Positions 1 through 7,997 of a stretch of DNA of 64,000 nucleotides are shown piece after piece. Made by a program: the position numbers and the translations under genes. Position 1 is the first letter of the stretch. Each line of letters opens with the position of its first letter. The notes under the pieces are model-generated. The model ran no database searches. It was given only the letters and a program-made list of their open reading frames with translations, and was not told the origin of the DNA. Source of the DNA: Acidimicrobiales bacterium. GTDB taxonomy: Bacteria; Actinomycetota; Acidimicrobiia; Acidimicrobiales; Aldehydirespiratoraceae. The DNA is taken from NCBI GenBank assembly GCA_041394245.1, contig JAWKIR010000003.1:372001-436000 (forward strand). The letters run 5' to 3'.

Positions 1-1659
1 GTGCCAGGTGATCGTCGCCAGAACGCTGTCTCCTGCTGCTACAGATCCCTTCTGCCGCTCGTAGCGCACGGTCGGCTCAGCCTCATCTGCCAGCAAGACA
101 TCCAGGTCGAGGTCTTCCTCCCGGCTGATCCGTCCCGCAAGGTCACTGTCGGTCAGCTCGTGGAACGGCGCCGCCAGATCAACTGCGCTGACCATGTCAT
201 CAACCACAAAGATCTTCTCGAAGAGGGCCTGGTTCAGCTTGCGCCGGCCTTCCGGAGCGGAGCGTCGGTAGACCTCAGCACACGAGGCCAGTAGTGCCAG
301 AGCCCTATCCAAGTTGGCCTCGATCAGTCTGAACTGTCCATCGCAGACTTCCAGGACTCGTTCGGCCTGATGGCTCTCACGAGCTATGCGGTCCTGTTCT
401 TCCCGCAGAAGATCGAGCGGCACAGCATCGGCGTAGTGCGCAGCCAGGAGCTTGCGACGTTCAGCATCGAGTCGTTCGATGCGGATGGTCTGGCGCACAA
501 CTTCCTTCTCAGCCAAGTTCCGAGTGACGGCGACGTGTGAACGCATCTGGGAGGCGATCTGCTCCAGATCCTTCTCGCTCATCTCAATATGCCGGTAGTA
601 GCCGGCGACTGCTTCTTCGATGGTTTCGATCGGGATGTAGCTCTGCGGACAGTCGGTGCGCTTCTTGTTGCCAGCAATGCAGAAGAAGTACTTGTAGATC
701 CCACCATGACGGCCACGGGAAGCACTCAGTCCCAGCCGGCCACCGCAGTGCCCGCAGTACAAACTGCCGATCAGGTAGTGCTTGTGCTTCGACGGGCGAT
801 CACTGGCTACTCGGTGAGCTTCCATCACGGTCTGGGTCTGTTGCCAGGTAGCCAGGTCAACCAAGGGCTCGTGCTTACCGACGTAGTCCACTCCGGCGTA
901 GCGCACGATCCCGACGTAGTAGGGATTGCGCAACATGCGGTGCACTTGGGAACGAGACAGCGGAGTCGCTGCGTAGCGAACGGTTGGTCGACGACGCAGG
1001 CCTCGAGCTTCCAGTTCTTCGGCGATCTCGGACAACGACCAGTCACCACCAGCGAACGTTTCAAACGCCCAGCGGATATGTGGTGAACGCTCGTCATCGA
1101 GATCAACCGTCTTTATCTCTCGTCCGTCGATCTTGGCCCGAGCGTTCAGGTAACCGATCGGTGCCTGGGTCGGGGTGCCCCCGCTCTTGGCCTTCTGGTG
1201 CAGACCTTTCTTGACCTCGTGCGCCAAGTTGCGGGAGTAGAACTCAGCAATGCCGGACATGATCGAATGCAGCAGTGCACCTGACGGCGTATCGTCGATG
1301 TTCTCGACGCAGGAGACCAGTTGAGCTCCGGCGTTGCGCAAACGAAAGCCAATCTCGACATCGTCTCGACGGTTACGAGCCAGACGATCGACCTTGTGGA
1401 CGATGACGTAGTGGACATCTTCCTTGGTCTCGATGCGGGTCAGCATGTCCTGAAGCGAGGCACGATCGGCACTACGGGCGGACTCGCCTCGGTCGGCGTA
1501 CTCGTCGACCACGTCAGCTCCAAGGGCTTCAGCCTTGCGGAGGCAGGCTTCCCGCTGAGCGGGGATCGAGTAACCCTCATCACCGCCGTTGCGGGCTTGC
1601 CGTTCGGTCGAGACCCGTAGGTAAATGACAGCTCGCAGTGACCGTGTGGGCATGGACAT
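1..1659 (-). CDS. Large serine recombinase, C-terminus cut by window edge
   Basis: Site-specific integrase/resolvase of the large serine recombinase type, probably catalysing integration and excision of the surrounding element. The 553 residues visible contain an N-terminal resolvase domain with the YLRVST motif (likely nucleophile Ser17, with Arg15) and DRLARN near residue 91. A Recombinase domain spans about 160-285 and a zinc-ribbon about 300-337 (YCGHCGG, then a Cys pair in FFC...TDC). A helical, coiled-coil-like region covers about 355-450. The start ATG overlaps the stop of the ImmA-like gene (TGATG) and is preceded by GGAGGAG, so the two are translationally coupled. The reading frame is open to base 1, so the C-terminus and any attachment site lie outside the window. 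Confidence 0.93.
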   Translation of the reverse strand, partial: MSMPTRSLRAVIYLRVSTERQARNGGDEGYSIPAQREACLRKAEALGADVVDEYADRGESARSADRASLQDMLTRIETKEDVHYVIVHKVDRLARNRRDDVEIGFRLRNAGAQLVSCVENIDDTPSGALLHSIMSGIAEFYSRNLAHEVKKGLHQKAKSGGTPTQAPIGYLNARAKIDGREIKTVDLDDERSPHIRWAFETFAGGDWSLSEIAEELEARGLRRRPTVRYAATPLSRSQVHRMLRNPYYVGIVRYAGVDYVGKHEPLVDLATWQQTQTVMEAHRVASDRPSKHKHYLIGSLYCGHCGGRLGLSASRGRHGGIYKYFFCIAGNKKRTDCPQSYIPIETIEEAVAGYYRHIEMSEKDLEQIASQMRSHVAVTRNLAEKEVVRQTIRIERLDAERRKLLAAHYADAVPLDLLREEQDRIARESHQAERVLEVCDGQFRLIEANLDRALALLASCAEVYRRSAPEGRRKLNQALFEKIFVVDDMVSAVDLAAPFHELTDSDLAGRISREEDLDLDVLLADEAEPTVRYERQKGSVAAGDSVLATITWH

Positions 1660-2309
1660 CAGTCTCCTCCTGGGCCTACGGCGACCATAGTGGTCGCTCT
1701 CCGGTCCTCGTCCAGCGATTGTCGTGCACTTCGGCGGTAGTAGCTCCGGGGTTGGCTGCGACAGCGCTGAGCGCTGGTCAGCAGTCCGAGCTGACGGAGA
1801 CGCAGTTGCATGGCCGGTGTCGAGACGCCGAAGAGCCGAGCCAAGATGTCCGGGTTCTGGTTGTCGCCTCCACTGACCCAGGCTTGACGAACCAAGAGCT
1901 TGGGCATCAGCAGGCAGGCGGCGAAGTAGTCGCAGAGCTGTTCGGCCCGGGCCTCAGCCGTTGTTCGGCTGGAGCCGGCGAACATCTCATCAACGAAGGG
2001 ATGCAAAATGATGTGCTGGAACTCATGGGCCAGCGTGAAGCGCTGACGAGTGAAGGGTTCACCTGCGTTGATGGTGATCTGCCAGAGCGATCCAGTCCAG
2101 TGACTGGCACCGGACGACGGTAGATGCGGATCAGCGACGACGTTGACCTTCGGCAGGTCTTCGATCACTGATCGTGGCAGTAGTGGGTCGTCCGGCAGTC
2201 CGCTGAGTCGGCGCAGGAGACCAGCTTGTCGTTCGACGATAAAGCGGGCTTCATCATCATGTAGGGGACGGCGGGGAATGAGTTCCCTCAGTTGTTGCAG
2301 TATTGACAT
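1659..2309 (-). CDS. ImmA/IrrE-family metallopeptidase
   Basis: Zinc peptidase of 216 residues. The catalytic HEXXH is visible as AHEFQH at about residues 94-99, in the usual context FTLAHEFQHIILHPF. Family members typically cleave a partner XRE repressor to release mobile-element genes, and an XRE gene lies immediately upstream (2381-2848), which fits a repressor/anti-repressor pair; cleavage itself is inference. The C-terminus (LARLFGVSTPAMQLRLRQLG) resembles the helix-turn-helix tail common in the family. A strong AAGGAGGAG precedes the ATG. The stop overlaps the recombinase start by one base, so repressor, peptidase and recombinase form one leftward unit. Confidence 0.9.
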   Translation of the reverse strand: MSILQQLRELIPRRPLHDDEARFIVERQAGLLRRLSGLPDDPLLPRSVIEDLPKVNVVADPHLPSSGASHWTGSLWQITINAGEPFTRQRFTLAHEFQHIILHPFVDEMFAGSSRTTAEARAEQLCDYFAACLLMPKLLVRQAWVSGGDNQNPDILARLFGVSTPAMQLRLRQLGLLTSAQRCRSQPRSYYRRSARQSLDEDRRATTMVAVGPGGD

Positions 2310-2380
2310 TTCCTTTTCTCCTCCTTTCGTTGTTTGTAGTAGTGCGAATCTAGATAGATCGATGTAAACCCTTGAGTGAC

Positions 2381-2848
2381 CTACGCTGTTTTCTTGGTTG
2401 GCGTTGAGTCTTCACCTTTGGTCAGATCCTCAACCTCATCCTCATTGGCCAAAGGTCCAGTGCTGGTCGCACCGTGCCGACTAGCCAAGTAGTCAAAATG
2501 TCCTTTGAGTTCTTCCACGGCATGGGCTGGCAGATCGGTAGTCGCTCTTAGGTAGACCCCGAAGCTCGGAAGTTGTTCGGTTGGTTTGTAGCCAGCCAAC
2601 GTCAGAAAGTCTGATGGATCAGTGCCAAGGGCACGAGCCAGACGAGTCAGCTTGTCCGCTCTGGGTTGAGCTATCTGCCCTCGTTCGATCATCGTCACGG
2701 TGCTGTGATGGACATCAGCCTTTTCGGCGAGGTCACGCGCCGACAGCTGGCGTTTCCGGCGCAACTTCAACAGAAGCGCAGGAAGTGATTGATCTCTTCG
2801 TTCACCTTCTTCTCTATCTTCCTCACGGTTGGCATGTCTTGTATTCAT
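2381..2848 (-). CDS. XRE-family transcriptional regulator (element repressor)
   Basis: A 155-residue DNA-binding protein. A classical HTH_XRE domain runs from LLLKLRRKRQLSARDLAEKA through HHSTVTMIERGQ to LARALGTDPSDFL, followed by an acidic, less ordered C-terminus ending in lysines. It probably represses the element and is the likely substrate of the neighbouring ImmA-like peptidase. I chose the second ATG (2848): the first (2854) directly abuts a TACAAT -10 element, so a transcript would begin near 2848 and be leaderless. If the first ATG is used the protein is two residues longer. Confidence 0.88.
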   Translation of the reverse strand: MNTRHANREEDREEGERRDQSLPALLLKLRRKRQLSARDLAEKADVHHSTVTMIERGQIAQPRADKLTRLARALGTDPSDFLTLAGYKPTEQLPSFGVYLRATTDLPAHAVEELKGHFDYLASRHGATSTGPLANEDEVEDLTKGEDSTPTKKTA

Positions 2849-2854
2849 AGACAT

Positions 2855-2883
2855 ATTGTAAGTCTTTCTGGCGAGTTTGTTAA
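2855..2883 (-). promoter_or_regulatory. Promoter of the XRE repressor, probably leaderless
   Basis: On the minus strand there is a TACAAT -10 at 2855-2860 and a weaker TAAACA -35 at 2878-2883, separated by 17 bp. The -10 abuts the first ATG, which predicts transcription starting at or next to the second ATG. Inferred from sequence only. Confidence 0.5.
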
Positions 2884-2898
2884 GCAGTAGAATTCACA

Positions 2899-2922
2899 AC
2901 AGTTGCATCAACTGTTGATGCT
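2899..2922. promoter_or_regulatory. Nested inverted repeats, candidate repressor operator
   Basis: Two perfect, overlapping inverted repeats occupy the 75-bp gap upstream of the XRE gene: AACAGTTG-cat-CAACTGTT (2899-2917) and GCATCAAC-t-GTTGATGC (2906-2922). They lie just upstream of the -35 region, as expected for an autoregulatory operator. They also follow the stop of the 74-aa gene, but no T-run follows on that strand, so a terminator is less likely. Confidence 0.5.
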
Positions 2923-2929
2923 CTTCCCA

Positions 2930-3154
2930 TTATTCGAGTGCTGCCAATATTCGCTCCATCCCCCCGAGCAGGTCACTGGTTACACTCTCAATTCCTTCGC
3001 TCAATAGGTACCGATCCAACTCCCGGACAGTCTCAGGCTCGGCTACCAAGAGCCAGCCCTCCAAGATGCGCAGTAGGACGACCAGGTCCTGACGGTCAGC
3101 CGGATGCAGATCGTCTGAGCGGTTGTGACCGGTCTTGACCGGAATCCGAGTCAT
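2930..3154 (-). CDS. Small hypothetical protein, paralogue of the next gene upstream
   Basis: A 74-residue soluble protein of unknown function. Its start ATG overlaps the stop of the 131-aa gene (ATGA), so the two are co-translated. The stretch DLVVLLRILEGWLLVAEPET followed by ELDRYLLSEG and SDLLGGMERI aligns with LSRTLVLLHDYFRFG, ELEAYLYETG and EDLLDQLESL of its neighbour. The pair therefore appears to be a tandem duplication of an alpha-helical domain. Position at the end of the transfer module suggests an accessory or regulatory role in conjugation, but nothing shows this directly. Confidence 0.7.
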   Translation of the reverse strand: MTRIPVKTGHNRSDDLHPADRQDLVVLLRILEGWLLVAEPETVRELDRYLLSEGIESVTSDLLGGMERILAALE

Positions 3155-3546
3155 CGTTTCGTCCCCCGCTCGTTCGGTTGTTCTGGCGCACCAGCCGAAA
3201 CGGCTGGCTTGCCGACGTCGATGCTGGGAGCAGGAGCCGTGCCTCCCTGATCCTCTCGGCGACGCATAGCTGTAAGGGACTCCAGTTGGTCCAGTAGATC
3301 CTCAGCGTGCACGGCGGCTCCGGTCTCGTAGAGATAAGCCTCCAGTTCAGCGGTCGCACTGAAGGCGCCGAAGCGGAAGTAGTCGTGTAGTAGCACCAGC
3401 GTGCGGCTCAGGCTGACCCGTCCGAGATCCATGGTCAGATCGAGCGGAGCGGCCGGCAACGACGGTTCGCGCTCCGCTGGCGCCAACGTCTGGTGGTCGA
3501 CGGTGTCGGTGTTCCCAATAGTGTCGGTTGTCTTGATGTTGTTCAT
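3151..3546 (-). CDS. Hypothetical protein in transfer module, 131 aa
   Basis: Unknown function. The helical core (about residues 45-95) is homologous to the 74-aa protein encoded immediately downstream. The N-terminus is Thr/Asn/Asp-rich and the C-terminus (after about 95) is Pro/Ala-rich and probably disordered. I chose ATG at 3546 because GGAGGAGG lies at proper spacing before it; an in-frame GTG at 3555 sits inside that ribosome-binding site. It follows the replication-relaxation gene after a 73-bp gap and may be read from the same leftward transcript. Confidence 0.7.
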   Translation of the reverse strand: MNNIKTTDTIGNTDTVDHQTLAPAEREPSLPAAPLDLTMDLGRVSLSRTLVLLHDYFRFGAFSATAELEAYLYETGAAVHAEDLLDQLESLTAMRRREDQGGTAPAPSIDVGKPAVSAGAPEQPNERGTKR

Positions 3547-3619
3547 GATGTTCACCTCCTCCCTAGGGGTGTCTTGGTTGGTTAGTTCGGTTGGAAGGGG
3601 TCAGTCGTGCGACTGGCCT

Positions 3620-4612
3620 TCACGCTCTCGGCGGAGGCTGCCACTCCCGCTCGATCAGCCGGTGCAGTTCTCCTCCGACGTTCTCGTTCTCAGCCTGGAG
3701 TAGCACAGCGATGTGCCGGCGACGCTCACCTGTCGGCGTGACCCAGACCACCCTGGGGAAGACCCCGTGCTCGGCCTGCTCAGTGCCGGTGGAGAGGTAA
3801 CTGCGGTAGACCCGCAGCTTGTTTCTGAGCGAGGTACTGGAGACAGTTCCAAGATCGACCTCGATGAACCACAGTCGACGTCGGTGCTCGTCTTCGAGTG
3901 AAGCGAAGCCATCGGGCTTGAGGGTGACCGACTCACCGTGCCCCCCGAGGAAGTCTCGCCAGCAGTCTGGTTCGGGCTCGAAGGTGATCAACTTCAGTCC
4001 GGACTTGCTGAAGCCAACGGACAGATCGACGTAGAGCTGAGCGACGGCCAAGGTGTGGCGCAGGTGATGCAGTCCCGGTTCGTCATCGACCCGTCGACGC
4101 ATCCCGAGCAGTCGCTTGCCGGCCGGTCCCGCTCGGTAGACGTGACCAGCTGAGCCAGCCCGCACTCCGCCGATACGTCGATCCAGGCGAGCCAGAACCT
4201 CTGACTGAGTCAGTCGAAGCAGTGCCCGCCGAGCCGATCGTCCGGCCGCTGGGTCATCACCGAACCACAAGGCTTGAACCTGGGCCCCGCTGATCAGCCG
4301 GAAGCGGGCTACGTCGTTCAGGATGTCCAGATCCCGCTCACTCAGGCTCCTCTCCAGTTCGTCCAGTCGCCGCCTGGTCCAGTTGGTCCGAGTAGATCCA
4401 GGACGAGACGAAGCAGGAGTCGAAGAGGAAGAGGAAGAAGATGTCGAAGAAGTACCGGAAGAGTTTCGTCCATCCGTATGGACGACTGTTCCACTGGCAG
4501 AACCGTCCCTGGAAACCGCCTGACCTGGCGCTTTGTCTGACGCCTGCTCGACCCGACTGGCCGAGCGGCTGGACAGATCAGGAGTCCGGGTTGGATCGCT
4601 CGGGTTACTCAT
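3620..4612 (-). CDS. Replication-relaxation family protein
   Basis: Protein of about 330 residues resembling the Replic_Relax family found beside coupling ATPases in actinobacterial plasmids and integrative elements. The first 85 or so residues are Ser/Thr-rich low complexity. The conserved part begins near LSERDLDILNDVARFRLISG (winged-helix-like), continues through RALLRLTQSEVLARLDRRIGG and HLRHTLAVAQLYVDL, and ends with a nuclease/relaxase-like region containing RLWFIEVDLGT. The family is thought to act in initiating DNA processing for transfer or replication; I see no confirmed catalytic tyrosine. Start ATG 4612 is chosen for its GGGAG site and overlaps the end of the upstream ATPase gene. 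An upstream in-frame start at 4639 is less likely. Confidence 0.82.
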   Translation of the reverse strand: MSNPSDPTRTPDLSSRSASRVEQASDKAPGQAVSRDGSASGTVVHTDGRNSSGTSSTSSSSSSSTPASSRPGSTRTNWTRRRLDELERSLSERDLDILNDVARFRLISGAQVQALWFGDDPAAGRSARRALLRLTQSEVLARLDRRIGGVRAGSAGHVYRAGPAGKRLLGMRRRVDDEPGLHHLRHTLAVAQLYVDLSVGFSKSGLKLITFEPEPDCWRDFLGGHGESVTLKPDGFASLEDEHRRRLWFIEVDLGTVSSTSLRNKLRVYRSYLSTGTEQAEHGVFPRVVWVTPTGERRRHIAVLLQAENENVGGELHRLIEREWQPPPRA

Positions 4613-6863
4613 CGCTGGCTCCCTTCTTCGGCAGGTCACCGATCGCCAGCTCGCCCTGTTGCTCAGAAGCGGCTTGACCCTTTCTGGCCTGCTTGCGAGT
4701 GCGGCTCCTGCTACTCGTGGTGGGTTTGGGAAGCCGGGAGCGCAGAGCGGCCTCGACCTCGCCGGCGGGTACGCCGTGCCGGCTCCGGCTCTGCTCGGCT
4801 ACCTCGGCCGGATCACGCACTGACTTCTCCAGCGGGAGGGTCCGGCCGGTAACGGCCGGTTGAACCTCAGCGTTGGAGACCAGCGACATGACTACTTCAC
4901 GGCTCGGTAGGTCCTGGAGATCTTCGGCTTCCAGTTCGGGGAGTCCACGGGCGAAGAAGCGGGCGTCTTCCATGGCCAGTTGGAACAACACCCTCGAGCG
5001 GGTGTTGGCCAGGTCCCGCCGTAGTTCAGGGGACAGCTGTCCGAGGTGCTGATGGGCCAGCGTCATGCTGACGCCCAAGCCCCGAGCCTGCGCCAGTAGG
5101 TCACCGAGGCTGGTGGGCACGTTGATCAGGGTGTGGAACTCATCGATCAGCACCATCACTGGGTGACGATCAGCTGGAGCAATGCGTGAGCGCGCCAGGG
5201 TGGCTTGCCAGATGCGGGCCACGACCAGACTGCCGAACAACTGAGCGGCTTCTTCACCGATCTGACCAGCCCGCAGAGGCACAAGCAGGATCTTGCGCTC
5301 AGCCATGACCTGCTCGATCGACCAACCAGGCCGGCTCTGTCCCATCATCGCCCGTAGCGACTTGCGCAGTAGGAAGGCGCGCAGTTTGTTCTGCAGGGGA
5401 GCAATGACGTTGGCCCGGTCACTCGGCCGCAGCGACTCGTAAACCGCCCAGAACGGTTCAAGGGCGATCGGGTCTTCCAGGCGAGCGGTCAGAGTTCGAC
5501 GGAACCCCTGGTGGGTCAGCAGGGCTGGCAACTCACAGAGGGTGTAGGCCAGCTCCGGGTCGACCGGAGCCTGCCCCAGCGTCAGTAGACCAGCCCGCAG
5601 AATGTCGTCGGTACGTGGTCCCCAGTGCTGGGAGAACAGACCACGAAAGACCGAGGCGATCGAGTCGACGACCAGATCAAGATCTCGTTCGCTCTCACCG
5701 ACACCAACCGCCAAGGGATTGAAGCCGACCGGACGAGCATGGTCTGCCGGGTCGAGCAGGATGACGTCGTTCAGGCGATTCTCGGGCAGACGGGCCAGGA
5801 TGTCCTCGACCAGGTCGCCCTTCGGATCGATGACGATTAAAGTATGACCATGCTCGGCGTCTTGCAGAGCGATGCGGGCCAGAACCGTTGTCTTGCCGAC
5901 GCCGGTACTGCCCATCAGGTGGAGATGCTCCAGCCGGTCGCAGTCGCGCAGGACAATAGGTTGGTCAACGCCTGGGAAGGTCGTTCGGGCCAGCACTACA
6001 CCTTCTGATGCATCACTGCTCAGAGCAGTCGATGGCACCAGCAGTCGAGAGCTGACCAGACGGAGCCCTGGTACCTGCACACCGCCGATTGGCCAGCCGA
6101 TCCGGCCCGCCAGTTCGGCGGCGTTGAAGGCATTCGGCCACAGCATTGGCACCAGCCTGCGTTGCATACGGGAGCGACTTAGCCAGCTCGGAAACCAGCG
6201 CACAACAGTACGGACACTGGGAGCGTCGGAGCCACGCATGGCACCGACCACGTCGGCCAACAGCTGGCGACGTCTGGATCCAGGCTCGGCCGAAACTCCT
6301 ACTCGGCAGATGCCCAGTAGCAGTGGTTCGTCGAGCTTGGCCCGAGATTCAACGGCTGGATCACCGGTCTCGACTCGCACGTCCGAACCGAAGTCTGCCC
6401 TGGCCAGCAGTGGAGACTTGCTGTGGTGAATCGCCCGGGGAGGACGAGCTCCGGCCAGCACCCACTGCAGAATGACCGTCTCCGTAGAGTCGGCTGCAGC
6501 TACGGCCATCAGCACAGCGGAGGAGACTGCGGTAGCTCGGTCAGTGCGCAGGGGTCGTTCCAGCGCACTGAGGCGCAGTTCAATCGCCTGGTCGACCTGA
6601 AGCTGCTCAGTCTCGATCGGTTGCCAACGGACGGCGGGCGCCAGGGCGCTCAGCTGTTGCGAGACCGACGGAGCCACATCGCTCGGCACATGCAGAACGT
6701 GGTTCAGCCGGCCTTCATGGGCGACTACTTCGGCGATGACCCACGGCCGATCGATCCACAGAGTTGTGGACAAAGCGCTGGCGATTCCCGCCCAGACAGC
6801 CGTGAGTTGTTCGGGCTTGGTGGAGCGCGGAAAGCTCAAGCGGTAGCTGATGATCCTGCTCAT
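4605..6863 (-). CDS. VirD4/TraD-like type IV coupling ATPase
   Basis: A 752-residue P-loop ATPase that would couple the DNA substrate to a conjugation channel. Walker A is GSTGVGKTT at about 318-326, followed by LIVIDPKGDLVEDIL at about 342. The Walker B region is VMVLIDEFHTL near 560, followed by a sensor-like LAHQHLGQL. The N-terminal 300 residues carry no obvious membrane helices and resemble soluble coupling proteins. The C-terminus is basic (SSRSRTRKQARKGQ). It overlaps both neighbours, placing it in a leftward operon from 7054 to about 2930. No other recognisable T4SS channel gene is visible, so the rest may lie beyond the window or be supplied by another element. Confidence 0.88.
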   Translation of the reverse strand: MSRIISYRLSFPRSTKPEQLTAVWAGIASALSTTLWIDRPWVIAEVVAHEGRLNHVLHVPSDVAPSVSQQLSALAPAVRWQPIETEQLQVDQAIELRLSALERPLRTDRATAVSSAVLMAVAAADSTETVILQWVLAGARPPRAIHHSKSPLLARADFGSDVRVETGDPAVESRAKLDEPLLLGICRVGVSAEPGSRRRQLLADVVGAMRGSDAPSVRTVVRWFPSWLSRSRMQRRLVPMLWPNAFNAAELAGRIGWPIGGVQVPGLRLVSSRLLVPSTALSSDASEGVVLARTTFPGVDQPIVLRDCDRLEHLHLMGSTGVGKTTVLARIALQDAEHGHTLIVIDPKGDLVEDILARLPENRLNDVILLDPADHARPVGFNPLAVGVGESERDLDLVVDSIASVFRGLFSQHWGPRTDDILRAGLLTLGQAPVDPELAYTLCELPALLTHQGFRRTLTARLEDPIALEPFWAVYESLRPSDRANVIAPLQNKLRAFLLRKSLRAMMGQSRPGWSIEQVMAERKILLVPLRAGQIGEEAAQLFGSLVVARIWQATLARSRIAPADRHPVMVLIDEFHTLINVPTSLGDLLAQARGLGVSMTLAHQHLGQLSPELRRDLANTRSRVLFQLAMEDARFFARGLPELEAEDLQDLPSREVVMSLVSNAEVQPAVTGRTLPLEKSVRDPAEVAEQSRSRHGVPAGEVEAALRSRLPKPTTSSRSRTRKQARKGQAASEQQGELAIGDLPKKGASDE

Positions 6864-7054
6864 GCAGCCTCCTTGTCGTCACTCTCGCTGTCATCGTCAT
6901 CATGACTATGGCCATCAACGGCAGAGGGTGCAGAGCTGACTTCATGGGCTTTGGACTCATCAGCGACCAACTGCAGGAGGGCAACGGCCAGGCTTTGCCA
7001 GTCCAGCACTTCACGGTGCACTGGTTCAACGCGGATGTCTCGTTCTTTAGTCAT
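6860..7054 (-). CDS. Small acidic protein, first gene of transfer operon
   Basis: A 64-residue protein of unknown function. The N-terminal half (DIRVEPVHREVLDWQSLAVALLQLVA) is probably helical; the C-terminal half is a His/Asp/Ser-rich acidic tail. An AGGAGGG site precedes the ATG. Its stop overlaps the ATPase start (ATGA), which argues that it is genuinely translated and coupled to the ATPase. It may act as a partner or chaperone of the coupling protein; this is inference from position only. Confidence 0.65.
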   Translation of the reverse strand: MTKERDIRVEPVHREVLDWQSLAVALLQLVADESKAHEVSSAPSAVDGHSHDDDDSESDDKEAA

Positions 7055-7245
7055 ATTTCTCCACCCTCCTTTTCGATTCTTAGTGTTCTTGGACTCCTGG
7101 CTGTGGCCCCGAATGATGCCTCTATGGCCGACACTCAGTCGCCTGGGAACTGGCTACCTTCGACCAAGTGTCGCCTTGACGACTTCACTCGCCGATTAGA
7201 TGCACAGCTAATAGTCAGAAACTGCAATGCCCGACAAACCCCTAC

Positions 7246-7299
7246 ATGATACGACGAGTTGATTCGCCAAAACAAGACTTGAAGTCTTCACAATTTGTG
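7246..7299 (-). promoter_or_regulatory. Candidate promoter and operators of the leftward transfer operon
   Basis: Reading leftward, a TATCAT -10 (7246-7251) lies 18 bp from a TTGTTT -35 (7270-7275). A perfect inverted repeat AAGACTT-c-AAGTCTT (7274-7288) overlaps the -35, and a second palindrome CACAA-t-TTGTG (7289-7299) adjoins it. This arrangement fits repressor control of the transfer genes, whose first start lies about 190 bp downstream. The first repeat might instead form a weak terminator for the gene ending at 7314, since T-rich sequence follows it. The remainder of 7055-7313 shows nothing recognisable. Confidence 0.45.
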
Positions 7300-7313
7300 C
7301 ATTGGATCGGGCC

Positions 7314-7517
7314 CTAGAAGTACAGCCGTCGCCAAAACCACAACAATATTGCACTCGCCGCAGCTGCCCCGAACAGCGGCATGAGCAGCGGATCGAGCAG
7401 ACCCGCCAACAACCGAACCCCGAGCAGGACCGCCAGCAGTACAAACAAACTGCTGACGATCCGCTCCGGCAAGCCCGGACCGATCGGATCACGCCGCACG
7501 GGGACCATCATCCGCAT
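7314..7517 (-). CDS. Small membrane protein, two predicted helices
   Basis: A 67-residue protein with two hydrophobic segments (IVSSLFVLLAVLLGVRLLAG and LLMPLFGAAAASAILLWFW) and a basic C-terminus (RRLYF). It is the last gene of a four-gene leftward operon (8299 to 7314) of overlapping small genes. The start is uncertain: ATG 7517 has a GGCGGGG upstream, while ATG 7508 is an alternative; both overlap the preceding gene. Function unknown; in this setting a membrane component of the transfer apparatus is conceivable. Confidence 0.6.
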   Translation of the reverse strand: MRMMVPVRRDPIGPGLPERIVSSLFVLLAVLLGVRLLAGLLDPLLMPLFGAAAASAILLWFWRRLYF

Positions 7518-7770
7518 CGGCCCCGCCGGGCATGCGCACAGCGTGGACCTCCCGGCAGACCCCGGCCGATATCTCCGCCGGACGGATCCGACCGAACAGC
7601 CACTCGGTAACGACCAGCTCCACCGGCCCGAGCTGGAGCTCAACGATGCGTCGCCAACCGTGAGTCGGTGTCGTGTCACCGAGCTTGGAGTCCCACGGAC
7701 CATGATCGTCGTAGACCATCCAGGTCCAGTCGCTGATGACCTTCTCCCGGCGTTCACGGACGCACCTCAC
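7489..7770 (-). CDS. Hypothetical protein, 93 aa
   Basis: Unknown function. Translation is taken from a GTG at 7770 that overlaps the stop of the upstream gene (GTGA). The protein contains a compact region rich in aromatic residues (SDWTWMVYDDHGPWDSKLGD, then GWRRIVELQLGPVELVVTEW) that looks like a small beta-rich domain. There are no cysteines in metal-binding arrangement and no membrane segments. It belongs to the 8299-7314 overlapping operon. Confidence 0.6.
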   Translation of the reverse strand: MRCVRERREKVISDWTWMVYDDHGPWDSKLGDTTPTHGWRRIVELQLGPVELVVTEWLFGRIRPAEISAGVCREVHAVRMPGGADADDGPRAA

Positions 7771-7997
7771 GGGATGCGTCCTTGCTCGCCCCTGCGGATG
7801 CGGTCCGCCTCTTCGTGCATCGCAGCTCGAGCTGTCCAGGCCTGACGAGAAATCTCCAACGCCGTCTGCAGAGCCCGGACCTGCTGGCTCAAGGCCTGCT
7901 CCCGCTCGGGTCGGTTCAGCCGGGACCACTCCAGGGCTCCGTAGACACCGAGACCAGTGCCGGCGAAGAAGAGACAGAGGATGCCGATGACATCCAT
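7767..7997 (-). CDS. Small single-pass membrane protein with coiled-coil tail
   Basis: A 76-residue protein with one N-terminal membrane helix (VIGILCLFFAGTGLGVYGAL), then a charged helical tail (EREQALSQQVRALQTALEIS) likely to form a coiled coil. The layout resembles small bitopic partner proteins. The start overlaps the upstream stop (TGATG) and its own stop overlaps the next start, so it sits in the middle of the small operon. Function unknown. Confidence 0.65.
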   Translation of the reverse strand: MDVIGILCLFFAGTGLGVYGALEWSRLNRPEREQALSQQVRALQTALEISRQAWTARAAMHEEADRIRRGEQGRIP

